A stretch of DNA of 64,000 bases from SYFT01 sp964471115 (GCA_964471115.1 CAYYFE010000011.1:1-64000), one strand, 5' to 3'. Counted from the stretch's first letter, positions 40,776 through 52,861 are shown. Notes: generated from the letters alone by a model not told the origin. Translations and numbers: made by a program.

Positions 40776-43702
40776 CAGAAGACCTCCCCGATGCTCAGAT
40801 GAAACTCCCACGCGCGCTCGCGCTTGCCGCCGATGAGACGCCGGTCGAACTTGAAGCCGAAGTCGAGGCGCAGAGGCCCGAGGGGCGACTGATAGCGCAC
40901 CCCGAGGCCGGCGGCGCCGCGGACACGCGACAACGCCAGGTCGCTCGCGCGCGCGAAGACGTTGCCGCCGTCGATGAACCCCACCAGCCCGAGGCCGCGG
41001 CCCAGCTGCGTCCGCACTTCGCCGTTGAGGATGATCACGCCATTGCCGCCGCTCGACAGGCCATCGGCGTTGAGGACGGCCGGCACGCCGAGGCGATCCT
41101 GCTGGAACCCGCGGACGGTCGTGCTGCCGCCCGCGAAAAACCGGCGGCCGGCGGGCAGGTCCTCGATGATCTGCGTGCGAAGAGCGCCCACCGTGTCGCG
41201 CAGCGGCTCGCCGTCGGCATCCACGATGACGACTTCGCGGGGAAACCCGCGCGCCAGCCCGACCTGCGCGCGGCCGGCCAGGATGACGCGATTGCGACGG
41301 CTGATGCGCCGGAATCCGTAGGCCTGCGCGAATCCCTTGAGGAACCCGACTTCGGACCCCAGGGCGCGGACGGCGATTTCGCCGTCCAGGCTCAGCAGGC
41401 CGCCGGCCGTCGGGTCGAGCACGTCATCCCGCCGGTCCCAGACCACGCCGCCGGCCAGCGTCGACAGCCGGATCTGCGGAAACAACCGGTCGATGAGCGG
41501 CTGATCCTCCGCGGGGATGCGCGCGTCGTACAGCTCCGTGGAGTCGAGCGCGTACCGGCCGAAGACGCTGACGCGCGCGCTCGGCCGATGCACGACTTCG
41601 GCGTGCGCCGCGCGGCGCACGAAGGTGAACGACGTGCGAATCGCGCGCTCGGCGGTCGCGCTCAACACGGCATCCACCCGTCCGCCGAACGCCCGCGGCG
41701 ACCGGTAACTGCCGGTCACGCGGTATTCGCTCAGTTCGAGACCGCGGCCGTCTTCCGTCGGGTCGGAAGGCGCGTTGCGCGACCCGAGACTGACCCGGGT
41801 GAACAGGGTCGCCGTGCGGTTGCCGCCGAAGAGATTGCGGCGCCCGAGCTCGAGGAAGCCGCGCGGGGCGAACCACAACGCGTCCTCGGTGCCGCCGCCC
41901 GTCACCGATCGCACGCGCCGGCCGAACTCGACGCCGCCGCCGTACCCGATGGTCGTGGCCGGCGCCTCTTCGACCTGGATGATGACATCCACGTGGCCGT
42001 CAGGCCGGCCTTCGCCGCTCTGCGTGATGGTGATGCGCCGGAACGTGGCCAGCTCGGCCAGCCGCCGCTGACTCTCGAGCCGGGCGGACTGCCCGTACGG
42101 ACGGCCCGGCGCCAGGGCCACGTCGCGCAGGATCGTCTGGGTATCCACCCGCTGGTTGCCGACCACGATCAGGTGGTCGACGACGGTCTGCGTCCCTTCC
42201 ACGATCTCGAACGACACCACGTAGGGCGCCTCGGGTGAGATCCGCGCGCTCACGCGCGCGCCCAGGAACCCCTCGTCCAGATACCGCTGCTGAATCGCGA
42301 GACGATCGTCGCGGACCTGCGCCTCGCGCAGCGGTTGTCCCACCTCCGACCGCACCAGGCGCCTGAGGGCCTCGTCCCCGATCCGCGACGCCCCGTTGAT
42401 ACGCACGTCGGAGACGACCCGCAGCGGCCCTTCGGTGATGGCAATGGCGAGCGCCACTTCGCCGGGTTCGGCGCGCTCGGCGGCCGTGTACTCGATCTCG
42501 GCGTCATAACCCGCGAAGGCATACGCCGCCGCCAGGGCGCCCAGCCGCGCCTCGACGTCGGTCTCGACGAACGGGGTGCCCGTCCGGAGTCCGGTCAACG
42601 CCAACACGTCGCGTTCGTCGAAGTGCCGCGTCCCCTGCACCGCGATGGCGGCCAGGCGGTACCGCAGACCGCGCGCGATCGTGAACGTCACCACCATCCG
42701 GCTCCCATCGGGCGATAGATCGGATCGCGGCGTGACGTCGGCGCGCCAGTAGCCTTCGCGCTGCCAGGCCTGACGGATGCGGAACGCCGAGTCCTCCAGC
42801 AGGTCGGCGTCGGCGGAGTTCTCGCGCCGGATCGGAATCCAGTCGTCCAGACCGCCCTCGGGCGGCAGCGGATCGCCGTCCACCACGATCTCGACCAGCG
42901 GGCCCGCATCCAGCGTCACGGTGACGTCCACGACATCGGCACCGCGGTCGGTGGCGACGTGGGTCACCGCGGCTTCGTAGTACTGCCGCGCCCGCAGCCG
43001 TTCGCTGATCGCGCGCAGCGCGTCTTCGGTCGCGCGCCTCCGGTACGGCGCGCCGGGCAGCAACCCCGCGCGCGTGGTCACGTCGGCGCGGTCGACCGGC
43101 GCCTCGCCGGTCACGAGGACCTGGCCGATGCGCTGCCGGGGGCCCGCCTCGATCGACAGCACCAGCGTGGCCCGATGCACCTCGTGGCTCTGCTCGATGG
43201 CCACCTCCGCCGCGGGCCTCGCGAAGCCCTCCTCGACCAGCAGCCGGAGCACCGACGCCCGCGCGGCGTCGGGCCGCACGCCTTTGACCTGCCCACCGGA
43301 CGGCTCCAGCGCGGCGCGTTCGAGCGCGCGCCGATCCAGGCCCAGCGTGCCCCGCAGCTCGATGCGATCGATCGGATGGACCGGGGTCAACACGAACACG
43401 ACGCGGACTCCATCCGCCTCGGGCCGCCCCTCCACCACGATGTCGTCGAAGCGGCCCAGATTGAACAGATGGGCCAGGCTCTCGCGCACGGCGGCCGTGG
43501 TCAGCGGGGCGCCCGCGCGCACTTCGATGAGCGCCATCAGCCGGTCGTCCTCGAGCGGCCGGCCCTCCTGTTCGAGCGCCACGGCGACGACCGGCCGGCC
43601 GACCAACGCGGCCAGGTCCTGCGCCCAGACGGCCCGCGGCGCGGCGGCCAGACACACGGCGATCGTGGCCACCCACCACCCGATCCGGAACCGCGCGCGC
43701 AT
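40775..43702 (-). CDS. Omp85-family outer-membrane assembly protein (BamA/TamA type) with about seven POTRA domains
   Basis: The protein has 975 aa from the ATG at 43702 (TGATG overlap with tamB). A signal peptide ends near AVWAQ. I count seven POTRA-like units between residues ~29 and ~585, each ~78 aa with a G-x-x-x-V/I strand, a helix pair and a closing x-x-E/A-G. Examples begin HPIDRIELRGTLGLDRRALE, RYRLAAIAVQGTRHFDERDV and PLRVVSDVRINGASRIGDEA. The C-terminal ~385 residues are the beta-barrel, with the lid motif FAGGSTTVRGF near residue 865 and a terminal Phe as in BamA insertion signals. BamA normally has five POTRA, TamA three. The neighbours TamB and a SurA-N protein place it in outer-membrane assembly. 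Confidence 0.88.
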   Translation of the reverse strand: MRARFRIGWWVATIAVCLAAAPRAVWAQDLAALVGRPVVAVALEQEGRPLEDDRLMALIEVRAGAPLTTAAVRESLAHLFNLGRFDDIVVEGRPEADGVRVVFVLTPVHPIDRIELRGTLGLDRRALERAALEPSGGQVKGVRPDAARASVLRLLVEEGFARPAAEVAIEQSHEVHRATLVLSIEAGPRQRIGQVLVTGEAPVDRADVTTRAGLLPGAPYRRRATEDALRAISERLRARQYYEAAVTHVATDRGADVVDVTVTLDAGPLVEIVVDGDPLPPEGGLDDWIPIRRENSADADLLEDSAFRIRQAWQREGYWRADVTPRSDLSPDGSRMVVTFTIARGLRYRLAAIAVQGTRHFDERDVLALTGLRTGTPFVETDVEARLGALAAAYAFAGYDAEIEYTAAERAEPGEVALAIAITEGPLRVVSDVRINGASRIGDEALRRLVRSEVGQPLREAQVRDDRLAIQQRYLDEGFLGARVSARISPEAPYVVSFEIVEGTQTVVDHLIVVGNQRVDTQTILRDVALAPGRPYGQSARLESQRRLAELATFRRITITQSGEGRPDGHVDVIIQVEEAPATTIGYGGGVEFGRRVRSVTGGGTEDALWFAPRGFLELGRRNLFGGNRTATLFTRVSLGSRNAPSDPTEDGRGLELSEYRVTGSYRSPRAFGGRVDAVLSATAERAIRTSFTFVRRAAHAEVVHRPSARVSVFGRYALDSTELYDARIPAEDQPLIDRLFPQIRLSTLAGGVVWDRRDDVLDPTAGGLLSLDGEIAVRALGSEVGFLKGFAQAYGFRRISRRNRVILAGRAQVGLARGFPREVVIVDADGEPLRDTVGALRTQIIEDLPAGRRFFAGGSTTVRGFQQDRLGVPAVLNADGLSSGGNGVIILNGEVRTQLGRGLGLVGFIDGGNVFARASDLALSRVRGAAGLGVRYQSPLGPLRLDFGFKFDRRLIGGKRERAWEFHLSIGEVF

Positions 43703-46700
43703 CAGAACCGGTACCTCACGCGGACATCCAGCGCAAACGTCCCATCCTGGTTGCGGGACAACACCCACGAGATGCGTTCATCCTGCGCGTACTCGAGCAA
43801 CAGGAGGTCGTAGTCGAGGCTCGTGTTGGAGTCGAGCGACCGCGAGTAGGTGAGGAACACGCGATTCGAGATGCGTTTGCCCACGGTGACGCGCGCGCCC
43901 GGCAGCTGCTGCAGCGCGGCGTCGGCGCTCAGCAGCGGCGTCACCGTGAACGTGTCGACGTTAAACGTCCGCTCCACCACGCGGCCCACCTGCGTCGTGA
44001 TCGGACTGGCCACCAGCTGCGCGACCACCGAGGACATCAGCTGGCTCTGGATCTCCTGCGGGGATTCGATCGCGCGCAGCTCGGTGCGCTGCAGGTCGGG
44101 ATTCTGGCCCAGGATGAGCGACAGCTGATCCACCGGCGTGAGCGGCGGATCGGAGCTCAGGTCGTACGTGAAACTGTCGAGCGTGCCGGTGAACCGGAGA
44201 TCGATTCGGTACTCCTGCAGCGGCTGGCGGATCTGCGTGCGGGCCTCGATGTCGAAGAACGGCTGCAGTTCGTTGGGATTGGTGAACTCGACGTACCCGC
44301 CCAGCGTGTACCGGTTCCCCAGAAATTCGGTCTCGCCGCGGTCGATGTCCACGCGCCCCGCCAGTTGGGGTCGCGCGATCGTCCCGGCCAGCTGCAGATC
44401 GGGCGACACCACGATCGTCGCGTCCGCGTCGTCAATCACGGTCAGACGCTGCCCCACCAGATCGACCGCAAACGACACGGGCAGTTCAATGGAGGTCGCC
44501 GCCGAGGGCAGCGTGACCCCGGCGCCGCCCCCGCCGGCGGCCGCCAGGCCCAGCAGCCCGGTGTTGCCCTGGAGGCGGCGCGTATACCGCGCCTGCCGCA
44601 CGGTGACCCGCCCCGCCAGCAACGCGTTGTCGACCGTGCCGGTCAGCGCGAGATCGGTATCCACGATCGAGCGGAAGCCCTCGGGATACCGCAGGTCGAG
44701 CCCGGTCCCGCGCAGCGTCACGTCGAGGTCCCCCGGAACGAACTGCGACAGCCCGATCGTGCCGCCGAACCGGATGTCGCCGCCGCCGGCCCGTTCCCCG
44801 GCGCCCATGCGCGCGCGCAACCCGTCGAGGCGCAGGCCCGACGGGTCGAACGTCACCTCGCCGTTGATGTCGTCCAGGCTGTGCGGGAAGCCGAAGTACC
44901 GCAGCCGGCCGTCGGTCACACGGGCCTGCCCGCCGAACGTGGGCTCGCGCAACGTCCCCGAGATCGTCGCCGCCACGGTGGCCTGTCCCGCGCCGCGCAC
45001 GTCGCGCAGCACGCCCTGCAGAATCGCCAGGCTCGACGTGCCTTCCACGCGAAGCTCGACCGCTTCGCTCAACCGATGCACGGTGCCGCCCATCGCCAGG
45101 CTCGTCTCGTCGCCGACCAGCCGCAGCGACTGAATCGTCATCACGTCGTTGGCCAGCGTCACGCGGAGCGGCTCGCGTGTGCCGTCCGGATTGATCGGAT
45201 TGGTCAGTTCGAAGTCGAGCAGCCGCAGGTCCGCCCGCTCGACCGCGAGGTCGACGCGAAGTTTCGACAAATCGGCCAGGGCACCGTTGACCCTCACCGA
45301 TCCGCTGACGATGGCCCGGGTATAGGGCGACAGTCCGGGTGCGGCAAACCGCAGGAACGGATCGACCGACGTCTCGGTGAACCGCAACGCCCCCTCGGCG
45401 TCATACGTGTCGTTGAGGGCGACGCGTCCGGACCCCGAGATCGAGAGGCGGTCCGAGGCGACGTCGAGGCGATCGACCGTCACCACGTCCTCCTCGACGA
45501 CCATGTGCGCCGTCGCCTGGCCGATGCCTTCATCGCCCCAGAAGAGGTCGACGACGCGGCCCTCCCACTCGTAGCGGGGACGTTCGTTCGACCCGCTGCC
45601 CCACATGCGGAAGGACAACAGGCCGGTCAGGTCGGCGTCGGGCACGGTGAAGCTGACCAGCGACTCCACGGGAATGCGTTCGCCGTCGAAGGTGAAGCTG
45701 TACGTGCCCCAGTCGTTGTTGGCCGGCGTCGGCCACCCGATGTAGGCGGCGCCGCGCATGACCCCGGTGCTCTTGGTCATCTCGATGCCGTCCACGCGCA
45801 TGCCGACGCCCTCGAAAAACAGCCGGCCCGTGAACGACTCGAACGTCTCCTCCCACGCCGTGCCGGGCGACACGGTCAGCAATCCGAAGCCGTCCGGCCC
45901 CTCGTAGCGGCCGTACAGGCGCAGGTCCGCGAAGCCGGTGCCGGTGATCGGCCAGTCGTCGAGCAGGAACGCATGCCGGAAGTCGGTCACCGGCCAGTGG
46001 TCGATGCGGATGCGCGCGTCGAACTCCTCGCCGCCATCCGCGCGCGGATAGCCGAGCGAGTAACGCCCGTCCGCCACGATACGCGGCGACGTGTCACTCG
46101 TGCCCTCACCCACGTGGCTGTTGGTCACCGTGGCGTAGCTGTTCTCGATGACGACGTCGGCGCGGCCGCGGCCCCAGACCACGTCCCACGCGCGCAGCCC
46201 ATCGCCCGCGAACCGGCCGGCGATGTGCGGCCGAGAGAACCACTTCGTCAGACGGCCGTCGAACGTCCCCCGTCCGCCGATCTCGATCGCCTTGGTCGGC
46301 GATCCGAACGCGGTCAGCACTCCGGCGAGCAGCCGGTCGCTGGCCTGCCAGTCGGTCGACACCACCCGGAACGGAATGTCCGCATCGTCCGACCAGCCCA
46401 TGCGTCCGCCGAACGACAGGTGCGTCTCGGGCGTCGCGGCCCAGGAGTCGTCGTAGGTGATGTCGGTCGGCGTCATGCGGTAGGTGACGACGCCGCCGGC
46501 CGGCTGCGGCTCGAGCGGCCGATCGGCAAGGAACGGATCCTCTTTCGGCGCGTACACGGCCACGGCCGGCAGGGCCGCGGCGGCCAGCGCGCGCCCATCC
46601 ATCGGCGTGGCGCGCAGCACGCCTTCACCCCGCATGTCATCAAACCGGCCGTTGGGCCACTGCATCGCGTGCCAGCCGCTGGCGCGGCTCGCCAGCGCGA

Positions 46701-47877
46701 CGCCCTGCCACCGCCACACATCGCCGAACTGGCGCAGGTCGACATCGCGATAGACGAACGACAGGTCGGCGATCGTCCCCGCCGCGCTGGTATCGAGCGC
46801 ATAGCCCAGCCTCGCCGTCCCGCCGTAAAACGCGCTCTCGGTCCCGACCACTTCAAGCCGGCTCGGCAGCCACACCACGCGGCCCGTCAGACGGGGAAAC
46901 TCGAGCCGGTTGACGCGCAGCACGTCGCTGTCGAAGGCGCCGTAGACCTGGAACCCGCCGCGCTGGTATTTCTCGAACCGGCCGCGATAACTGCCGCGGC
47001 CGGTGGCCGTCCACGTCTCGCCATGGAAGAAGATCGCCTTGAGCCGCGCGATGTCGAGTGAGGACTCCATCTCGAAGGCCATCTCGGGCCAGCGGTTGGC
47101 GTCCACCCAGCCCTGCATCTGCGACCGCGACCCGTCGGCCACGACCTGCATCTGGTGGACCCGGAACACGGGTCCGTCCAGCGTCAGCCGCGCGGACATG
47201 CTGTCGACGCGCATGGATTCGTACGACTGGATGTTGATGACGCCGCCGGTGAACCCCACGGTGGCCACGTAGGCGTCCTGCGTGGGCGCCCACACGAAGT
47301 TGATGGCGGTGCGCTCGGTGGTGATGTTCCACGGCAGCACGTGGTCGACATACACGAACCGCCCATCGCGCGCGAACACGTTGTTCACCGTGACGGTCAC
47401 CGCTCCGCCGCCACCCCCACGGGGCCGCAGCCGCGGCGCGCTGTTCCGCGTGGCGAAACTCTCGAGCGTCACCGCCCACCGGTCGAGTTCGATTTCGAGG
47501 ATCAGATCGCGCGACGGCCGCAGCAGCGCGCGCCAGGGCACGGTCACGAAGATCCGTTCGGCGGTCAGGAACGGCGCGGCGTCCTCGGTCAGCCCCGCGA
47601 TCCGCACGTCCTCGGCGACGAACCGCCCGCCGATCAGATCGGCGCGCAGCCGGCCGATGGTGAGCGGCCGCTCGAGGTACGCCGACGCGCGCGCTTCGGC
47701 CAGCCGCTTGAGCTCGGGCCCCAGGTCGATCCACAGCAGCGAGCTGAGGACCGCCGCCGCGGCCGCGGCCGCCAGCAGCCCCGCGCGGCGAGGCCACCGC
47801 CATCGTCCCGCAGGACGGGGCGCGGTCGAGCTCTCGGCCGCCGGCGCCGGGGCCGGCTCGGGGGCGACATCGCTCAC
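43702..47877 (-). CDS. tamB: TamB-family (DUF490/AsmA-like) inner-membrane to outer-membrane bridge protein
   Basis: The protein has 1391 aa from a GTG at 47877. One N-terminal membrane helix (GLLAAAAAAAVLSSLLWIDL) follows a Pro/Ala-rich cytosolic tail; a long beta-helical taco-like periplasmic body follows; and the C-terminal DUF490/TamB domain is clear (ISNRVFLTYSRSLDSNTSLD, ending RVRYRF). TamB-like proteins move phospholipid and assist barrel proteins together with an Omp85 partner, and here the partner gene follows directly with a TGATG overlap. It starts 9 bp after the biotin carrier gene. Confidence 0.9.
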   Translation of the reverse strand: MSDVAPEPAPAPAAESSTAPRPAGRWRWPRRAGLLAAAAAAAVLSSLLWIDLGPELKRLAEARASAYLERPLTIGRLRADLIGGRFVAEDVRIAGLTEDAAPFLTAERIFVTVPWRALLRPSRDLILEIELDRWAVTLESFATRNSAPRLRPRGGGGGAVTVTVNNVFARDGRFVYVDHVLPWNITTERTAINFVWAPTQDAYVATVGFTGGVINIQSYESMRVDSMSARLTLDGPVFRVHQMQVVADGSRSQMQGWVDANRWPEMAFEMESSLDIARLKAIFFHGETWTATGRGSYRGRFEKYQRGGFQVYGAFDSDVLRVNRLEFPRLTGRVVWLPSRLEVVGTESAFYGGTARLGYALDTSAAGTIADLSFVYRDVDLRQFGDVWRWQGVALASRASGWHAMQWPNGRFDDMRGEGVLRATPMDGRALAAAALPAVAVYAPKEDPFLADRPLEPQPAGGVVTYRMTPTDITYDDSWAATPETHLSFGGRMGWSDDADIPFRVVSTDWQASDRLLAGVLTAFGSPTKAIEIGGRGTFDGRLTKWFSRPHIAGRFAGDGLRAWDVVWGRGRADVVIENSYATVTNSHVGEGTSDTSPRIVADGRYSLGYPRADGGEEFDARIRIDHWPVTDFRHAFLLDDWPITGTGFADLRLYGRYEGPDGFGLLTVSPGTAWEETFESFTGRLFFEGVGMRVDGIEMTKSTGVMRGAAYIGWPTPANNDWGTYSFTFDGERIPVESLVSFTVPDADLTGLLSFRMWGSGSNERPRYEWEGRVVDLFWGDEGIGQATAHMVVEEDVVTVDRLDVASDRLSISGSGRVALNDTYDAEGALRFTETSVDPFLRFAAPGLSPYTRAIVSGSVRVNGALADLSKLRVDLAVERADLRLLDFELTNPINPDGTREPLRVTLANDVMTIQSLRLVGDETSLAMGGTVHRLSEAVELRVEGTSSLAILQGVLRDVRGAGQATVAATISGTLREPTFGGQARVTDGRLRYFGFPHSLDDINGEVTFDPSGLRLDGLRARMGAGERAGGGDIRFGGTIGLSQFVPGDLDVTLRGTGLDLRYPEGFRSIVDTDLALTGTVDNALLAGRVTVRQARYTRRLQGNTGLLGLAAAGGGGAGVTLPSAATSIELPVSFAVDLVGQRLTVIDDADATIVVSPDLQLAGTIARPQLAGRVDIDRGETEFLGNRYTLGGYVEFTNPNELQPFFDIEARTQIRQPLQEYRIDLRFTGTLDSFTYDLSSDPPLTPVDQLSLILGQNPDLQRTELRAIESPQEIQSQLMSSVVAQLVASPITTQVGRVVERTFNVDTFTVTPLLSADAALQQLPGARVTVGKRISNRVFLTYSRSLDSNTSLDYDLLLLEYAQDERISWVLSRNQDGTFALDVRVRYRF

Positions 47878-47886
47878 ATGTCCACT

Positions 47887-48383
47887 CTACTCAATGACGA
47901 TGAGCAGGCGGCCGGCTTCCACCGACACACCTTCGGAGACGGCCACCTCGATGATCCGGCCCGCCTTGGGCGAGCCCAGCTCGTTCTCCATCTTCATGGC
48001 CTCGACGACCACCAGCCCCTGCCGATGCGACACCTCGTCGCCCACGGCCACCAGCACCCGGACGACGCGTCCGGGCATCGGCGCGGTCACGCGCTGGGGA
48101 CCGGCCGCCGCCGGTCCGCCGGCGCCCCGTCTGGCGTGACGTTGCCCGTCGACCACGACGGGCACATCCACGTGCGGCAGATGCACGAGCCAGTCGCCGC
48201 CGGCGCCCGGCCGGGCCGACGCCTCCAGTACGCGGCCGTCTTCGAACACCAGCGACAGACCCGCGTCGGTCTGCCGGACGTCCAGCACATGGGCCACGCC
48301 GTCGACCAGCGCGTGGAACCGGCCGTCGGGCGTTCGCTCCAGGTGGATGTCGCGGAGGCGTCCGCCGGCGTCCACATCGAACT

Positions 48384-48387
<4 letters not shown>
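47887..48387 (-). CDS. Biotin carboxyl carrier protein of an acyl-CoA carboxylase
   Basis: The protein has 166 aa from the ATG at 48387 (ATGA overlap with the biotin carboxylase). The C-terminal ~70 residues are a biotinyl domain with the biotinylation motif VVEAMKMENELGSP, whose middle Lys is modified. The N-terminal ~85 residues are a beta-rich linker domain, as in propionyl/acetyl-CoA carboxylase alpha subunits, here split off as a separate protein. It delivers carboxybiotin between the two neighbouring enzymes. Confidence 0.88.
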
Positions 48388-49906
<1,519 letters not shown>

Positions 49907-49910
<4 letters not shown>

Positions 49911-51451
49911 AGGGGAATGTTGCCGTGTTTTTTCGGCGGGTTCTTGTCGCGTTTGTTGTCGCAGCTGGCCAGCGCGGCGATCAGCTTGGCGCGGGTCATC
50001 CGCGGCGCGATGACTTCGTCGACGAAGCCGCGTGATGCGGCGACGAACGGGTTGGCCAGCTTCTCCCGGAACTCGGCGACCAGCTCGGCGCGCCGGGCCG
50101 CGGGATCTGCGGCCTGCTGCAGTTCCCGCCGGTACAGGATGTTGACCGCGCCTTCGGGCCCCATCACCGCAATCTCGGCCGTCGGGTAGGCGTAGTTGAA
50201 GTCCGTGCGGATGTGTTTGCTCGCCATCACGCAGTAGGCGCCGCCGTAGGCCTTGCGGGTGATGACGGTGATCTTCGGCACGGTCGCTTCCGCGTACGCG
50301 TACAGCAACTTGGCCCCGGCGCGGATGATGCCGGCGTGTTCCTGCTGGACGCCCGGCAGGAAGCCCGGCACGTCTTCGAAGGTGATGATCGGAATGTTGA
50401 ACGCGTCGCAGAAACGCACGAACCGCGCGCCCTTGACCGACGCGTCGATGTCGAGGCACCCGGCCAGCACCTTCGGCTGGTTCGCCACGATGCCGACCGA
50501 TCGGCCGCCCAGCCGCGCGAACCCCGTGATGATGTTCTGCGCGTAGTGCTGATGCACCTCCAGGAATCCGCCATCGTCGACCACGAGCTGAATCAGGTCG
50601 TGCATGTCGTACGGCTGGTTCGGCTGCGCGGGCACCAGGGTGTCGAGCGCGTCGTCCTCCCGATCGACCGGATCGTCGGTGGGCCGGCGCGGCGGATCGT
50701 CGAGATTGTTCGACGGCAGATACCCCAGCAGCTCGCGGATGAGCAGCAGGCACTCGCGATCGGTCGGCACGGCGAAGTGCGCCACGCCGCTGGTGGCGTT
50801 GTGCGTCATCGCGCCGCCCAGCGCTTCCTTCGTCACTTCCTCATGCGTGACGGTCTTGATGACATCGGGGCCGGTCACGAACATGTAACTCGTGCCCTCG
50901 ACCATGATGTTGAAGTCGGTGATCGCCGGCGAATACACCGCGCCGCCGGCGCACGGCCCCATGATGGCCGAAATCTGCGGGATGACGCCCGAGGCCAGCG
51001 TGTTGCGCAGGAAGATGTCGGCGTAGCCGCCCAGCGAGAGCACGCCTTCCTGGATGCGCGCGCCGCCGGAATCGTTCAGGCCCACGACCGGCGCGCCCAT
51101 CTTCATCGCCAGGTCCATGATCTTCACGATCTTCGCGGCGTTGGTCTCCGACAGCGATCCGCCGAACACCGTGAAGTCCTGCGCGAACGCGTAGACCGGC
51201 CGGCCGTCGACGCGGCCGTGGCCGGCGACCACGCCGTCGCCCGGGATCAGTTCCTGATCCATGCCGAAGTCGCGGCAGCGGTGTGTGACCAGCTTGTCGA
51301 TTTCCTCGAACGTGCCGGCGTCGAACAACAGGTCCACGCGTTCGCGCGCGGTCAGCTTGCCGCCGTCGCGCTGCCGCCGCAACCGGTCTTCCCCGCCGCC
51401 CAGTTCGGCGCGGCGCTCGAGTGCCGCGAGACGCTCCTGCGGAGTGCTCAC
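49907..51451 (-). CDS. Acyl-CoA (propionyl-CoA type) carboxylase beta subunit
   Basis: The protein has 514 aa from the GTG at 51451 (GTGA overlap with the transaldolase gene). Two crotonase-like halves are visible: N-half LNDSGGARIQEG and PCAGGAVYSPA, C-half DVPGFLPGVQQEHAGIIRAG and KAYGGAYCVMASKH. It transfers the carboxyl group from biotin to an acyl-CoA. Length and motifs match PccB-type subunits more than AccD. Forms one enzyme with the two following genes. Confidence 0.93.
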
Positions 51452-52101
51452 GCCTTGGCCGCCTGCGCCTTCTTCCAGTCGGCCAGGAACTTCTCGAGGC
51501 CGATGTCGGTCAGCGGATGTTTGAAACACGCCTCCACCACCGACGCCGGGCACGTGCAGACGTCGGCGCCCATGCGCGCGGCTTCGACGATGTGCATCGG
51601 CCCGCGCACGCTGGCCACGAGGATTTCCGTGGTGTACGGGTAGCTGTCGAAGATCTCGACGATCTGGCGGATGAGGCCCATCCCGTCCGACGCGATGTCG
51701 TCGAGCCGGCCCACGAACGGGCTGACGTACGCCGCGCCCACCTTGGCCGCCAGCAGCGCCTGCGTCGGGCTGAAGATGAGCGTCACGTTGACCCGAATGC
51801 CCTCGTCGGCCAGCACCTTCGTGGCCCGCACGCCGTCGCGCGTGAACGGCACCTTGACGACCACGTGCGGGTCGATCGCCGCCAGGTCGCGGCCTTCCCG
51901 CACCATGCCCTCCCAGTCGGTCGCGACGACCTCGGCGCTCACCGGCCCCTGCACGGCCGCGCAGATCGCCTTGATGATCGCCTTGGGGTCGCCGCCCTCC
52001 TTCGCCATCAGCGACGGATTGGTCGTCACGCCGTCGACGATGCCGAGCGGCACGAGGGTTTCAATTTCCTTGAGGTTGCCTGTATCGAGAAAGATCTTCA
52101 T
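51448..52101 (-). CDS. Fructose-6-phosphate aldolase/transaldolase-type enzyme
   Basis: The protein has 217 aa, the length of the short FSA/TalC class (full transaldolases are >300 aa). Start MKIFLDTGNLKEIETLVPLG, then DGVTTNPSLMAKEGGDP, and the Schiff-base Lys in VVVKVPFTRDG; the C-terminus has GADVCTCPASVVEACFKHPL. It splits or exchanges a dihydroxyacetone unit on sugar phosphates. It overlaps the FAH gene (ATGA) and the carboxylase (GTGA). Whether it is a true transaldolase or an F6P aldolase cannot be told from sequence. Confidence 0.9.
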   Translation of the reverse strand: MKIFLDTGNLKEIETLVPLGIVDGVTTNPSLMAKEGGDPKAIIKAICAAVQGPVSAEVVATDWEGMVREGRDLAAIDPHVVVKVPFTRDGVRATKVLADEGIRVNVTLIFSPTQALLAAKVGAAYVSPFVGRLDDIASDGMGLIRQIVEIFDSYPYTTEILVASVRGPMHIVEAARMGADVCTCPASVVEACFKHPLTDIGLEKFLADWKKAQAAKA

Positions 52102-52856
52102 TGCTGCACCACCGGGTTGGTCAACGCGCCTACGCCTTCCACGGAAATCGTCACCGAGTCCCCCGGCTGGATCGGGCCGATGCCCGACGGTGTGCCCGTG
52201 GAAATGATGTCGCCGGGCAGCAGCGTCATGACGGCGCTGATGTAGGCGACCAGTTCGGGAATCGTGAAGATGAGTTCGCGGGTTCGGGAATCCTGACGCA
52301 CGTGGCCGTTGACGTACGCCCGCACCGCCAGGTCCCGCCCGTCCAGGCCGGTCGCGATGCACGGACCGATCGGCGCGAACGTGTCAAAGCCCTTGCAGCG
52401 CGTGTACTGGCCGTCCTTGTTCTGCAGGTCCCGCGCCGTGACGTCGTTGACCGCGATGAGACCGAGGATGACGTCATTGGCGCGGTCGAGCGGCACCCGG
52501 TGGGCGCGCGTGCCGATCACGATGCCCAGTTCGGCCTCGTGGTCGATGCGGCCGGCCCAGGCCGGCGCCTGAATCGCGTCGCCGGGACCGATGACCGACG
52601 TCGACGGCTTGATGAACAACAGCGGCTCGGGGGGCAGCGGCTTGTTCTGCTCGGCGGCGTGGTCCTTGTAGTTGAGGCCGACGCACACGATCTTCGACGG
52701 CAGCACCGGCGCCAGCAGCCGATGCCCGTCCGAGGCGATCTCGGCCCCCATCGTCCAGGCGCCGAAGATGTCGCCCTCGACCAACCGCCACGCGCCGTCA
52801 CGTTCGGCGGCGTACCGCGGCGCTCCCTCGTATTCGATTCGATACAGTCGTGTCAT
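52098..52856 (-). CDS. Fumarylacetoacetate hydrolase (FAH)-family protein
   Basis: The protein has 252 aa. FAH fold signature: KIVCVGLNYKDHAAEQNKPL, the metal-binding Glu residues in DHEAELGIVIG, the Asp in AVNDVTARDLQ, and GDIISTGTPSGIGPIQPGD near the C-terminus. Family members include oxaloacetate decarboxylases, 2-keto-acid hydrolases and acylpyruvases. Size fits the FAHD1/acylpyruvase subclass. Oxaloacetate or acylpyruvate clean-up beside a carboxylase is plausible but inferred. Confidence 0.9.
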   Translation of the reverse strand: MTRLYRIEYEGAPRYAAERDGAWRLVEGDIFGAWTMGAEIASDGHRLLAPVLPSKIVCVGLNYKDHAAEQNKPLPPEPLLFIKPSTSVIGPGDAIQAPAWAGRIDHEAELGIVIGTRAHRVPLDRANDVILGLIAVNDVTARDLQNKDGQYTRCKGFDTFAPIGPCIATGLDGRDLAVRAYVNGHVRQDSRTRELIFTIPELVAYISAVMTLLPGDIISTGTPSGIGPIQPGDSVTISVEGVGALTNPVVQQ

Positions 52857-52861
52857 GGTCC

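Noticed and set aside
44365..47061. Long plus-strand reading frame of ~900 codons opposite tamB
   Set aside because: Arg/His/Ala-rich shadow frame without recognisable motifs; TamB on the other strand has clear family features.
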